Positions 56,893 through 64,000 of a stretch of DNA of 64,000 bases are shown piece by piece. Source of the DNA: CAVQFB01 sp963711675 (GTDB taxonomy: Bacteria > Acidobacteriota > Terriglobia > Terriglobales > Acidobacteriaceae); NCBI GenBank assembly GCA_963711675.1, contig CAVQFB010000005.1, positions 62,001 through 126,000 on the forward strand. The letters run 5' to 3'. The position numbers and the translations under genes were made by a program. Below the pieces are notes generated by a model that saw only the letters and a list, made by a program, of their open reading frames with translations, did not search any database and was not told where the DNA came from. Each line of letters begins with the position of its first letter. Within the stretch, counting starts at the first letter, position 1.

Positions 56893-56923
56893 GGAGTTTC
56901 TCCTAAGAGACCACTTCGGATCT

Positions 56924-56977
56924 GGTAGGAGTTATCAGCCTGACGGCAGGCGGTTATGGCGAACTCCATCGCCCTCG
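56924..56977 (-). promoter_or_regulatory. Fluoride riboswitch (crcB motif)
   Basis: On the minus strand the RNA reads GGCGATGGAGTTCGCC, then ATAACCGCC and, after an eight-base spacer, GGCTGATAACTCCTACC. These are the hallmark blocks of the crcB-motif fluoride aptamer, including the pseudoknot-forming strands. It lies about 30 bases upstream of the crcB start, so fluoride binding should switch on crcB, DUF190 and the coupled deacetylase. Confidence 0.93.
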
Positions 56978-57106
56978 ATCTTTTGTACCACAAAGTTTTC
57001 GGATCACGAAGGAGTACAGAAGTAATCACAGGTTCCTATGGCACAACTGGCGGACTGGACGCAGACTACTTCCTCATCTAGAATCCGCGCGTCATACAGG
57101 ACATCC

Positions 57107-58372
57107 GTGCTAACAGCAGAAACCATCGTGCGAGCTTCCCGCAGGCGGACGGCCGGTTTCCGATCGCTCTGCGGTGTGATGGCTACGGCTTGGCTGGGAA
57201 TGATCATTGCGGCGACTTGTCTCGGCCAGATCGCACCGACGGACTTTGTGTGCAGCGCAGGCAGCGGTAGTTTTGAAGCACAATTCCATACCGGCGTATC
57301 GGTGCGGGTGGGGGCATCGAGGAACGGAGCCTTGGCTACGCGTTCCTGCGACGCGATCCTGAGTTGGGGCAAGCAGGAAGTCGACGTAGCGACCGGAGTT
57401 GCGCAATTGGATGTTGACGCGTTTGGCATCGACCTGGGTCTGGGTGCGCCGGTCGTTACGTTCCAAGTGAAGAAGTCTGATGCGGAATGCTGCATGGCCT
57501 ACCAGATCTACTCCATGCAGAAAGTCCCGCGGTTGCTACGCAGCATTACTGGTGGAGCACTCTTTAGTGCGAATGACAAGGATCTGGATGGTCGGGTCGA
57601 AATATGGACCAACGATGCCGCCGCAGTAAATGGCTTTGAGGGACTGTCTTTGGCCGAAGTGGAGCCACCTGACATAGTGCTCCGCTTTGCCGGGAGGCGA
57701 TTACTTGACGCCAGCTCAGAATTCCGACCCTATTTCGACGAGAAAATCACAAAGTTGCAGGCTGGTGTCGATCTACAGGATCAGCGTGACTTTAAAAACA
57801 GTGATGGACGGTTGTGGACCCTTACCGCAACTCTCTCCGCAGAGCGATTACACCGTTTGAGGCGCATGAAAGCACAGGCGCTGGGAATCGTCTGGCTGTA
57901 TCTCTATAGCGGCCGTGAGCCGGAGGCATGGCGTTCCCTGGCAGAGATGTGGCCCGCACAGGACATTGATCGCATTCGCGCGGCTATATCGGATATGCGC
58001 TCCCGAGGAATACTGGTCCAGGTGGACGGCGTCACTGCAGACGTTCCCAGTTCTCACAAGAAAAGGGCCAAGATTTTCGATGCCATTGCCAGGTCACAAT
58101 CTGCAAGCAAGCTGGAGGTTGTCCCGCCCGAACCAATTCTTCTTCAACGCCCTTCGCTGGAGACGCATGAGATCACAGCCGAGAGCGAAACTGTCCTCGA
58201 TTTGGTGATTGATTCCGCCGGTAAGGTCAGGTCTGCAGAACCGGCGGGGAACAAGAAGCACATTGACAAAGGTCTCATCGCCTCTGCCGAAAAATGGAGA
58301 TTCATACCTGCCTTCAAGGATGGGTCTCCGGTCGCCAGTCGCCTGCGCCTGAGCGTCTCCCCAAAGCAATAA
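57107..58372 (+). CDS. Exported protein with C-terminal TonB-like domain
   Basis: The product has about 421 residues from GTG 57107, chosen because AGGAC lies close upstream and it leaves room for the riboswitch promoter; a longer frame starts at ATG 57038. A hydrophobic stretch (MATAWLGMIIAATCLGQ) near residue 25 after a basic RRR may be a signal or anchor. A first half of unknown fold has DLGLGAPVVTFQVKK, and the last 90 residues resemble a TonB C-terminal domain (TVLDLVIDSAGKVRSAEPAG, SAEKWRFIPAFKDG). No ExbB/ExbD partner is near. Confidence 0.7.
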   Translation: MLTAETIVRASRRRTAGFRSLCGVMATAWLGMIIAATCLGQIAPTDFVCSAGSGSFEAQFHTGVSVRVGASRNGALATRSCDAILSWGKQEVDVATGVAQLDVDAFGIDLGLGAPVVTFQVKKSDAECCMAYQIYSMQKVPRLLRSITGGALFSANDKDLDGRVEIWTNDAAAVNGFEGLSLAEVEPPDIVLRFAGRRLLDASSEFRPYFDEKITKLQAGVDLQDQRDFKNSDGRLWTLTATLSAERLHRLRRMKAQALGIVWLYLYSGREPEAWRSLAEMWPAQDIDRIRAAISDMRSRGILVQVDGVTADVPSSHKKRAKIFDAIARSQSASKLEVVPPEPILLQRPSLETHEITAESETVLDLVIDSAGKVRSAEPAGNKKHIDKGLIASAEKWRFIPAFKDGSPVASRLRLSVSPKQ

Positions 58373-58459
58373 ATGAAATTTGGATGCACGAAAACCTGTG
58401 CATGCCAGGAGAAGAATTAAGCCGCACTCTCGATATCACTGTGATCTATTCGCTGGATT

Positions 58460-59341
58460 CTACTTCTTCCTCTCCACCAGAAATCGCGCCAGCGACTTCA
58501 ACGTGTCGGCGCGCGGGCCAAAACTGTCGAGTTGCGAACATGCGCCATCCACCAGCTGGTCGGCCTTTCTGGTGGATTCCTCGATTCCAAACAGTGCCGG
58601 GTATGTAGCCTTCTCGGCAGCTGTGTCTTTGCCCGCGGTTTTTCCCAATTGAGCGGACGTCTGGGTCACGTCCAGTACGTCGTCCACGATCTGAAATGCC
58701 AGGCCGATGCTCTGACCGAAATTCCGGAGTTTGGTGATGGCGTCATCGCATGCGCCGGCGTAGAGTCCGCCACTGACAACACTGGCTGCAATCAAGGCGG
58801 CAGTCTTAGACCGATGTATGTATTCCAGCCTGGCCGCGTCGGGCTTGGTGTGCTCCGCCTCCAGATCTGCCACTTGCCCGCCAATCATGCCTTGCACTGT
58901 GCCCGTGCCGCGCGCAAGCTCTCCTACAATCTTCACCCGCGCCTCAGCCGGACAACGCAAACCCGCCAGCACTTCATAGGCCTGTGTCTGCAGCGCATCT
59001 CCGGCAAGAATGGCGATCGCCTCGCCAAATGCCTTGTGGCATGTGGGACGGCCCCTGCGCAGATCGTCGTTGTCGAGAGCGGGAAGATCGTCGTGGATCA
59101 GCGAGTAGGTGTGCAGCATCTCCAACGCCGCTCCGAGATCTTCGATACCGGCGGGAAGGGAGTCCGCAATCATCCGTCCTGCCTCCATGCACAGAATCGG
59201 CCGGATGCGTTTGCCGCCAGCGAAAATGCTGTGGCGCATCGCTTTGTGGATCGAGTAGGGGTACTGGCTCTCCGGCGGAAGCAGTCGTTCCAGAGCGGCG
59301 TCGGTCGCGGCGCGGCCTTGTTCAAGAGTGTCCTTGAGCAT
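58460..59341 (-). CDS. ispA: Short-chain polyprenyl diphosphate synthase
   Basis: From ATG 59341 the product has 293 residues. Both Asp-rich motifs are seen, in LIHDDLPALDNDDLRRGRPT and IVDDVLDVTQTS, along with the basic GGKRIRPIL near the N-terminus. The enzyme condenses IPP with allylic diphosphates, probably to farnesyl or geranylgeranyl diphosphate; chain length cannot be set from sequence alone. xseB is two genes away on the same strand, an arrangement often seen with ispA. A terminator lies between it and the receiver gene, so it must have its own promoter. Confidence 0.9.
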   Translation of the reverse strand: MLKDTLEQGRAATDAALERLLPPESQYPYSIHKAMRHSIFAGGKRIRPILCMEAGRMIADSLPAGIEDLGAALEMLHTYSLIHDDLPALDNDDLRRGRPTCHKAFGEAIAILAGDALQTQAYEVLAGLRCPAEARVKIVGELARGTGTVQGMIGGQVADLEAEHTKPDAARLEYIHRSKTAALIAASVVSGGLYAGACDDAITKLRNFGQSIGLAFQIVDDVLDVTQTSAQLGKTAGKDTAAEKATYPALFGIEESTRKADQLVDGACSQLDSFGPRADTLKSLARFLVERKK

Positions 59342-59412
59342 GAAGAGGGAGTATAACAAGCGGCCCTGCAAGTTTTCAGAAGCGCTGTGATCCAGGAATG
59401 GACTGGAAGCCA

Positions 59413-59443
59413 GCAAGCAAAAGGACGCCGCTGGGGCGTCCTT
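59413..59443 (-). terminator. Intrinsic terminator after the receiver-domain gene
   Basis: On the minus strand AAGGACGCC, a five-base loop and GGCGTCCTT make a 9-bp perfect stem that runs straight into TTTTGCTT. It lies about 20 bases past the receiver gene stop. Confidence 0.75.
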
Positions 59444-59463
59444 CATGGAAGTCAAGCTTGGTG

Positions 59464-59835
59464 TCAGGCCACGGCGGAATGCGCCGTCTTAGCACTTCGC
59501 AGGGCCGAATGGAGAATGCCCGTCGTATCGGAGGAAGGTAGAACATCGGCAGCTCCGGCACCGAGTGCCGCCGCCCACATTTCTTCATCCGCCAAGCGGT
59601 GGGTGCAAACGATGGATAAGCCAGGAAATTCCTTATGCAATTTCTCGACTTCGGAAAGGTTTGAGGGTTCGATGTCCACAATTAGAACTTCCGCCCGGTG
59701 CCGGGCAATGGTTGTGCGCACTTCATCGGCCGATCGAGCCATGCGCACGGAGTGGAAATGCTGACTTAGGCTGGAGGACAAGGCATGAGCGATCCGGGAA
59801 TCGCTCTGGAAAACTACTACACTCGCGGGCTGCAT
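59464..59835 (-). CDS. Stand-alone response-regulator receiver-like protein
   Basis: This 123-residue protein has the alternating alpha/beta pattern of a CheY-type receiver: SVVVFQSDSRIAHALSSSL, VLIVDIEPSNL with the candidate phosphoacceptor Asp, SIVCTHRLADEE and AAALGAGAADVLPSS. The N-terminal acidic pair is weakened to a single Asp and the Lys region is unclear, so it may be a degenerate, non-phosphorylated receiver. No kinase is adjacent. Confidence 0.75.
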   Translation of the reverse strand: MQPASVVVFQSDSRIAHALSSSLSQHFHSVRMARSADEVRTTIARHRAEVLIVDIEPSNLSEVEKLHKEFPGLSIVCTHRLADEEMWAAALGAGAADVLPSSDTTGILHSALRSAKTAHSAVA

Positions 59836-59944
59836 ACTTCCCCCTGTGAATTACCGTCGCCACGGTCTACTGGGCTGCGGCCACAAAACTTAGTTGCCAC
59901 CACAGCCACTTTTCAAAATACGAGCGAAACTACCCGAATCAGCA

Positions 59945-60184
59945 CTACTTTCGAACTGGCGCCTTTTCGGTCAGGGGCTCGAACGGTTCTGCTTGGAGCT
60001 TTCCGTTCTTTTTGAGGAGAATTTCCACTTTGCCTTCTGCCTGTTCCAATTCGGTACGGCAGGTAGAGGAAAGTTGCATTCCCTCTTCGAAGAGAGTCAG
60101 TGACTTTTCCAGAGGCACATCGCCCTTTTCCAGTTCTTGGACGATTTTCTCTAACCTCTGAAGACACTCTTCAAACTTTGCCAA
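59945..60184 (-). CDS. xseB: Exodeoxyribonuclease VII small subunit
   Basis: The 79-residue protein has the whole XseB pattern: FEECLQRLEKIVQELEKGDV, PLEKSLTLFEEGMQL and LEQAEGKVEILL. It combines with XseA to degrade single-stranded DNA in mismatch repair and related pathways. XseA is not in the window. The start is TTG 60184 with AGGAG eight bases upstream. Confidence 0.93.
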   Translation of the reverse strand: MAKFEECLQRLEKIVQELEKGDVPLEKSLTLFEEGMQLSSTCRTELEQAEGKVEILLKKNGKLQAEPFEPLTEKAPVRK

Positions 60185-60296
60185 CGGATCGACTCCTGAG
60201 TTCTATTGTATTGCAGACTTCTGCATAGGGCGTCCAGTAAAATTTCTGTGAATTTCCTGTGGGAATTTTGCGGAAATCTCGCGCCAGCCGCGAATG

Positions 60297-62162
60297 TTAG
60301 GCGGAACCAGTAGTAGACGAAGTTCCCAAAGCTTCGAGGACATCCACGGCGGATGTGTATCTTCCCAGCGGCGCGCTGATCTGCGCACCCTGGACCATCT
60401 GCCTCGCGGCTAACAGCATCTCTCGAGCGATCTCGACTCCCACCTCTCGTGCTGCTTCAGGCGACGCCGCCCGGTTCATGCGTTCCAGAATCGAATCGGG
60501 TACCGATACTCGCAGCTCGTTCTTCATGAACTCCGCGTTGCGCGCGCTCACCAGCGGCCAAATACCCGCGACCACCGGGACACGGCAATGCTCAATCCGG
60601 CGCATGAATTTCTCTAACAGTGATAGATCGAACACCGGCTGGGTTACCGCATACTCGGCGCCAGCTTCAACCTTGTATTCAAAACGCCGGATCTCTTCGT
60701 CGATATTGGGGAGACCGGGATTAGCGCCTACGCCGATGACAAAAGCCGTCCCGTCGCCGATCGGGTTGCCGCCTATGTCGAGACCCAGGTTCAGATTGTG
60801 GACGATGTTGACCAGTCCAATCGCGTCGACATCGAACACCGCGGTCGCATCGGGGTAGTTGCCCATCTTGGGCGGATCGCCGGTGATGCAGATCAAGTTG
60901 CGAATGCCCGTAGCAGCGGCTCCCAGCAGGTCAGACTGAATGCACAGCACGTTGCGGTCGCGGCAGGTGTAATGCAGAATCGGCTCAATTCCCACCTCCT
61001 GCTTTACCAGCAGGCACAGGGCCTGATTACTCATTCGCGCCGATGCCCGGGGACTATCCGGGATGTTGATGCCGTCGACCCCCACCGATTTCAGGAAGCG
61101 GGCGCCGTCGACTTCTTTCCTGATGTCGGTACCCTTGGGGGGAACGATCTCTACCATGGTGACAAATTCGCCCGCAGCCAGTTTCGCTCCCAGCTGCGAA
61201 CGTTCAGCCAACGGCATCGCCGGCTTAGCGGCAAGCGTGGCGTGATGCGCGGCGGCGGGTTTGGAGAGTGTCTTTGAACGCGCCTCTCCCACTCGCAAAG
61301 CCGATTTCATTTCCTGAATGTGGTCGGGAGTAGTTCCGCAGCATCCCCCAACCAGTCTGGCGCCCGCCGTTACGAACTTGCGCGCATAACTTGCCATGTA
61401 TTCCGGCGAGCACAGATAAATATTCCGTCCTTCCACCGACCGGGGAATGCCGGCATTCGGTTGTGCCGCCAGCGGCAGGGAAGTAACTGCTCGCACGCGC
61501 TCGATGGCGTCCAGCATGGCTACGGGGCCGACGCTGCAGTTGCAACCGATGACATCCGCGCCCCACTCTTCCAGCTTTTGCGCGGAGGTTTCGACGTCCG
61601 CGCCATCGAGGCAATTGCCATCCTCATCGATGGTTACCTGCGCAACGATCGGAATCTTCGGGGCGACATCGCGTGCCGCCAGAAGAGCCTGGTGGAGTTC
61701 CTCGAGGTATCCGAACGTCTCCAGCATGATCAGGTCAGGGCCCGCTTCCACCAAGGCGGCAATCTGCTCGTGAAAGACCTCGTAGGCTTCCCGGAACGAC
61801 ATCTTGCCCAGGGGTTCGATGCGAATCCCCAGCGGTCCGACCGAACCTGCCACCCAGACATCGAAGCTCTTGGCGGCTTCCCGCGCGACTTGCACGCCTG
61901 CCATGTTGATTTCACGAACCTTATCGGCGAGGGTATGCCGGGCCAGGCGAACCGAATTTCCCCCAAACGTGTTGGTCTCGATGATGTCAGCCCCAGCCTG
62001 CAGGTATTCATGATGAATGCCCCGGATCAGGTCGGGCTGGGAAAGATTCAGTTCGTCGTAACAGCGATTGATGAATACGCCCTTTGAATACAAAAGCGTA
62101 CCCATGGCCCCGTCGCACAACACAGGAGACTGTTTAAGGCGGGCTAGCAGGTCGGAAGGCAC
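60297..62162 (-). CDS. Bifunctional homocysteine S-methyltransferase / methylenetetrahydrofolate reductase
   Basis: The 621-residue protein has an N-terminal Zn-dependent homocysteine methyltransferase (GAMGTLLYSKG, ETNTFGGNSVRL) with Zn ligands in VIGCNCSVGP and VGGCCGTTPDHI. A linker and a MetF-like FAD domain follow from about residue 320 (FVTMVEIVPPKG, HYTCRDRN, NLICITGDPPK). Together these make methyl-THF and may pass methyl groups to homocysteine for methionine. The start is GTG 62162. The fusion is known in several bacterial groups. Confidence 0.93.
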   Translation of the reverse strand: MPSDLLARLKQSPVLCDGAMGTLLYSKGVFINRCYDELNLSQPDLIRGIHHEYLQAGADIIETNTFGGNSVRLARHTLADKVREINMAGVQVAREAAKSFDVWVAGSVGPLGIRIEPLGKMSFREAYEVFHEQIAALVEAGPDLIMLETFGYLEELHQALLAARDVAPKIPIVAQVTIDEDGNCLDGADVETSAQKLEEWGADVIGCNCSVGPVAMLDAIERVRAVTSLPLAAQPNAGIPRSVEGRNIYLCSPEYMASYARKFVTAGARLVGGCCGTTPDHIQEMKSALRVGEARSKTLSKPAAAHHATLAAKPAMPLAERSQLGAKLAAGEFVTMVEIVPPKGTDIRKEVDGARFLKSVGVDGINIPDSPRASARMSNQALCLLVKQEVGIEPILHYTCRDRNVLCIQSDLLGAAATGIRNLICITGDPPKMGNYPDATAVFDVDAIGLVNIVHNLNLGLDIGGNPIGDGTAFVIGVGANPGLPNIDEEIRRFEYKVEAGAEYAVTQPVFDLSLLEKFMRRIEHCRVPVVAGIWPLVSARNAEFMKNELRVSVPDSILERMNRAASPEAAREVGVEIAREMLLAARQMVQGAQISAPLGRYTSAVDVLEALGTSSTTGSA

Positions 62163-62249
62163 TGCTTCGAGAATACAAGATGGAGGTTAGTTTTGCATCT
62201 GCACCCGGACAATCCCGCCGCACGAAGGTAGGTGAAAAAAGTGCTCTGT

Positions 62250-62255
62250 TATAAT
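62250..62255 (+). promoter_or_regulatory. Candidate -10 box for the lipoprotein gene
   Basis: TATAAT lies 31 bases before the ATG of the downstream gene, in the 124-base divergent gap with the methyltransferase fusion. No good -35 hexamer is evident at normal spacing. Confidence 0.4.
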
Positions 62256-62286
62256 CGCCCTTCTCGCATCTAAAACTCTGTCCGGC

Positions 62287-63660
62287 ATGACCTTGGGAGT
62301 CCCAGGATTGAAACGAATTGCCCTCACGTTGGTTGCGCTTATTCTGAGCAGCCTTGCTCTCTCCTGCAGTTCATCCAGCAGCCCGAGCACCTCAAGCACT
62401 GGCAGCACCAGCAGCAGCGGGAGCAGTGGCAGTTCGTCCTCCACCAGCACTGGCAGCAAAGGAGCGACCAGCGGGCTGACGTTCCGTGCGTTTATTTCGC
62501 AGGACGTGCAGTTGCCGACCTCGCCCACATTTCCCGCCGGAGTGACACCCGGTCTTTTCATCGTGGACGCGACCCAGGACATTCGGTCCACAGTCGTCAT
62601 CAACACGAACAACACTGCGGGACGGATGATCCTGGCTCCAAACAAGAGCATCACCTTGGTGCTGGGTACAGAGGACAACATTGTCTCAGTCATCAACAAC
62701 CAGCAGGAGAGCCAGTCCGGGACTATTACGCTGCCAGCTTATAGCGAAAGCATCGCCATTTCCCCGAATGGCGCCACTGGTTACGCCGCGGTCAGCAATG
62801 CTCCTGTGCCCGGCCTGGCGCCAGGGGCCATTTACGTTCTGAACCTGGCCGCTTCTACACCCGCCATTTCCACCATCTTACCGTTGCCAGCTGCTCACTA
62901 CGTTTTCTCCAGTCACAACGGCAATCGTCTTTTGGTTTTTAGCGACAACTCTGATGCTGCCACCGTCGTCTACACCGGCAACATCGGCACGGCCCAGACG
63001 ATCACCAGTGAAATCGCTGGCTTCGATCACCCGTTATATGCCTTCTTCAGCACCGACGACAGCACCGCCTGGGTTTTGAATTGTGGCCCTCAGTGCGGTG
63101 GGAAGGAAGCCAGTATTCAGGAGGTTGACCTCAACACGAACAGTCTATCGGGAGCGCCAATTCCCGTAGCCGCTGTCAGCGTGGGGCTGCTTCAGGGGAC
63201 GACTCTTTACGTCGCCGGAACCCCACCCACTTCTCCGGCCAACTCGTGCGCCGGCGCGAACACAGCTGCGACTACCTGCGGCCGGCTCAGCATCGTCGAT
63301 CTGAACGCGAAAACGGTCACAGGGACCGCCGTCATCACCGACGGCTATCACATCCGGTTGAGCCTCAGCGACAACGGCCAGCTCTTCATCGGCTCGCGGA
63401 ACTGCACGAACATCAGCATCTCCGGCGGCGAAACGCGCGGTTGCCTTTCGATCTACAACACGCTCAACGGCAACGTTGTGGTTCCGCCGCAAAATGGGGA
63501 CGCTACAGGAATACAGGCAATCGCCAAACGCAACATCTGTTACGTCGTGCAGAACAACCAGTTCTTCATTTACGACACCACCATCGACGCCCTTCGCCCC
63601 ATCGTCGATCAGATCCCCTTTAGCGGTCAGTTGATTGACGTGATCACGCCTGACTACTAG
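62287..63660 (+). CDS. Lipoprotein with beta-propeller repeats
   Basis: The 457-residue protein has a lipoprotein signal with lipobox LALSC at about residues 23-27. A Ser/Gly/Thr-rich low-complexity linker covers roughly residues 28-62. The rest is a YVTN/WD-like propeller with repeated blades such as SIAISPNGATGYAAVS, YVLNLAAS and LSIVDLNAKTVTGTAV. It has several Cys pairs (CGPQC, CAGANTAATTC). Function unknown; a surface-exposed binding or sensing role would fit. The start is ATG 62287. Confidence 0.8.
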   Translation: MTLGVPGLKRIALTLVALILSSLALSCSSSSSPSTSSTGSTSSSGSSGSSSSTSTGSKGATSGLTFRAFISQDVQLPTSPTFPAGVTPGLFIVDATQDIRSTVVINTNNTAGRMILAPNKSITLVLGTEDNIVSVINNQQESQSGTITLPAYSESIAISPNGATGYAAVSNAPVPGLAPGAIYVLNLAASTPAISTILPLPAAHYVFSSHNGNRLLVFSDNSDAATVVYTGNIGTAQTITSEIAGFDHPLYAFFSTDDSTAWVLNCGPQCGGKEASIQEVDLNTNSLSGAPIPVAAVSVGLLQGTTLYVAGTPPTSPANSCAGANTAATTCGRLSIVDLNAKTVTGTAVITDGYHIRLSLSDNGQLFIGSRNCTNISISGGETRGCLSIYNTLNGNVVVPPQNGDATGIQAIAKRNICYVVQNNQFFIYDTTIDALRPIVDQIPFSGQLIDVITPDY

Positions 63661-63767
63661 AGATTCTGCCTGGGTGCCCCCGGGCCCACGAAATCCGCTC
63701 AAAGCCGCGTCACTATATTATGCGGTGCTCAGTAATCCCATACCGAAAGACGACTTCTAAAACGCCC

Positions 63768-64000
63768 TCACTGCGGCCGCAACACCACCTGGTGCGTCCT
63801 CGCCTTCTCCACTGCGTCTTTCGAGAACGGCAACGGAAATGTGAATCCCTCGTACCAGGCTTTCCACTGGTCCATGTAATACGGGCTCAGGAAATTTCCT
63901 CCTTCGCCGGTCACCAGGTTCAGCGTGCTTTGATCCAGGTCCGCGAGGTTTGCGGTGTAGCGCTCCGAGGGACCGAAAGTACGACCTACCTGCTTGACCG
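63768..64000 (-). CDS. Penicillin acylase family protein, C-terminal end only
   Basis: The minus-strand frame open to the window end translates as GRTFGPSERYTANLADLDQS, then GGNFLSPYYMDQWKAWYEG and FTFPLPFSKDAVEKARTHQV before its TGA at 63770-63768. This resembles the conserved end of Ntn-type penicillin acylase/amidase proteins as I recall it. Only about 76 residues are present, so the assignment rests on this tail. Confidence 0.7.
   Translation of the reverse strand, partial: VKQVGRTFGPSERYTANLADLDQSTLNLVTGEGGNFLSPYYMDQWKAWYEGFTFPLPFSKDAVEKARTHQVVLRPQ

Overview
The window reads as a chromosome segment of an acidobacterium, probably of the Koribacter/Terriglobales type. This is inferred from protein families rather than a marker gene: CadC-like winged-helix regulators carrying TPR repeats, Ser/Thr kinases fused to TolB-like propellers, large secreted BNR-repeat proteins, carboxypeptidase-regulatory-like exported proteins, and moderately high GC. 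There is no rRNA, transposase or CRISPR array. There is one tRNA, tRNA-Leu(UAA).

Bases 1-18453 hold a co-directional secondary-lipid / polyketide locus. It contains a 5'-truncated acyl-CoA dehydrogenase, a very large PUFA-synthase/heterocyst-glycolipid-type synthase (KS, AT, a second KS-like domain, four tandem ACPs, KR, DH), a single-chain eukaryote-style acyl-CoA carboxylase, a Sfp-type phosphopantetheinyl transferase and a GMC-type FAD oxidoreductase. A coherent job can be inferred: the carboxylase supplies malonyl units, the transferase activates the ACPs, the synthase builds a long acyl chain, and the oxidoreductase and dehydrogenase tailor it. The reading frame is broken at several places (near 2369, 2912, 10097, 10421 and 17459), plus one in-frame TAG at 10158. 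The locus is therefore either decaying or carries sequence errors. Similar single-base breaks occur near 28227 and 37612. All four ACPs have Thr where the phosphopantetheine Ser is expected.

Bases 18387-41838 are typical acidobacterial accessory and envelope genes: an ABC1/UbiB kinase, tRNA-Leu, two secreted proteins, a CadC/TPR regulator, a carboxypeptidase-regulatory/b561-like fusion next to YceI, PPK2, a family-VIII/class-C-like serine hydrolase, a BNR-repeat exoprotein, a Gfo/Idh/MocA oxidoreductase and a Ser/Thr kinase. At 39701-41838 two overlapping genes both encode 2-oxoglutarate/Fe(II) oxygenase-type domains. The upstream one also contains eight tandem GPIPPAK-type heptapeptides between a helical N-terminal region and a prolyl-hydroxylase-like domain. 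This is the best candidate here for an undescribed system.

Bases 42039-64000 are mostly housekeeping: purQ, an ECF sigma/membrane partner/Spy-like trio, yebC, a TlyA-type methyltransferase, nadK, an exported amidohydrolase, lysA coupled to a GAF-GAF-SpoIIE phosphatase, hpt, a UPF0173 hydrolase, an O-methyltransferase, a fluoride riboswitch controlling crcB-DUF190-(BshB1-like), a polyprenyl synthase, a receiver-domain protein, xseB, a homocysteine methyltransferase/MTHFR fusion, a lipoprotein propeller, and the C-terminal end of a penicillin-acylase-type gene leaving the window.
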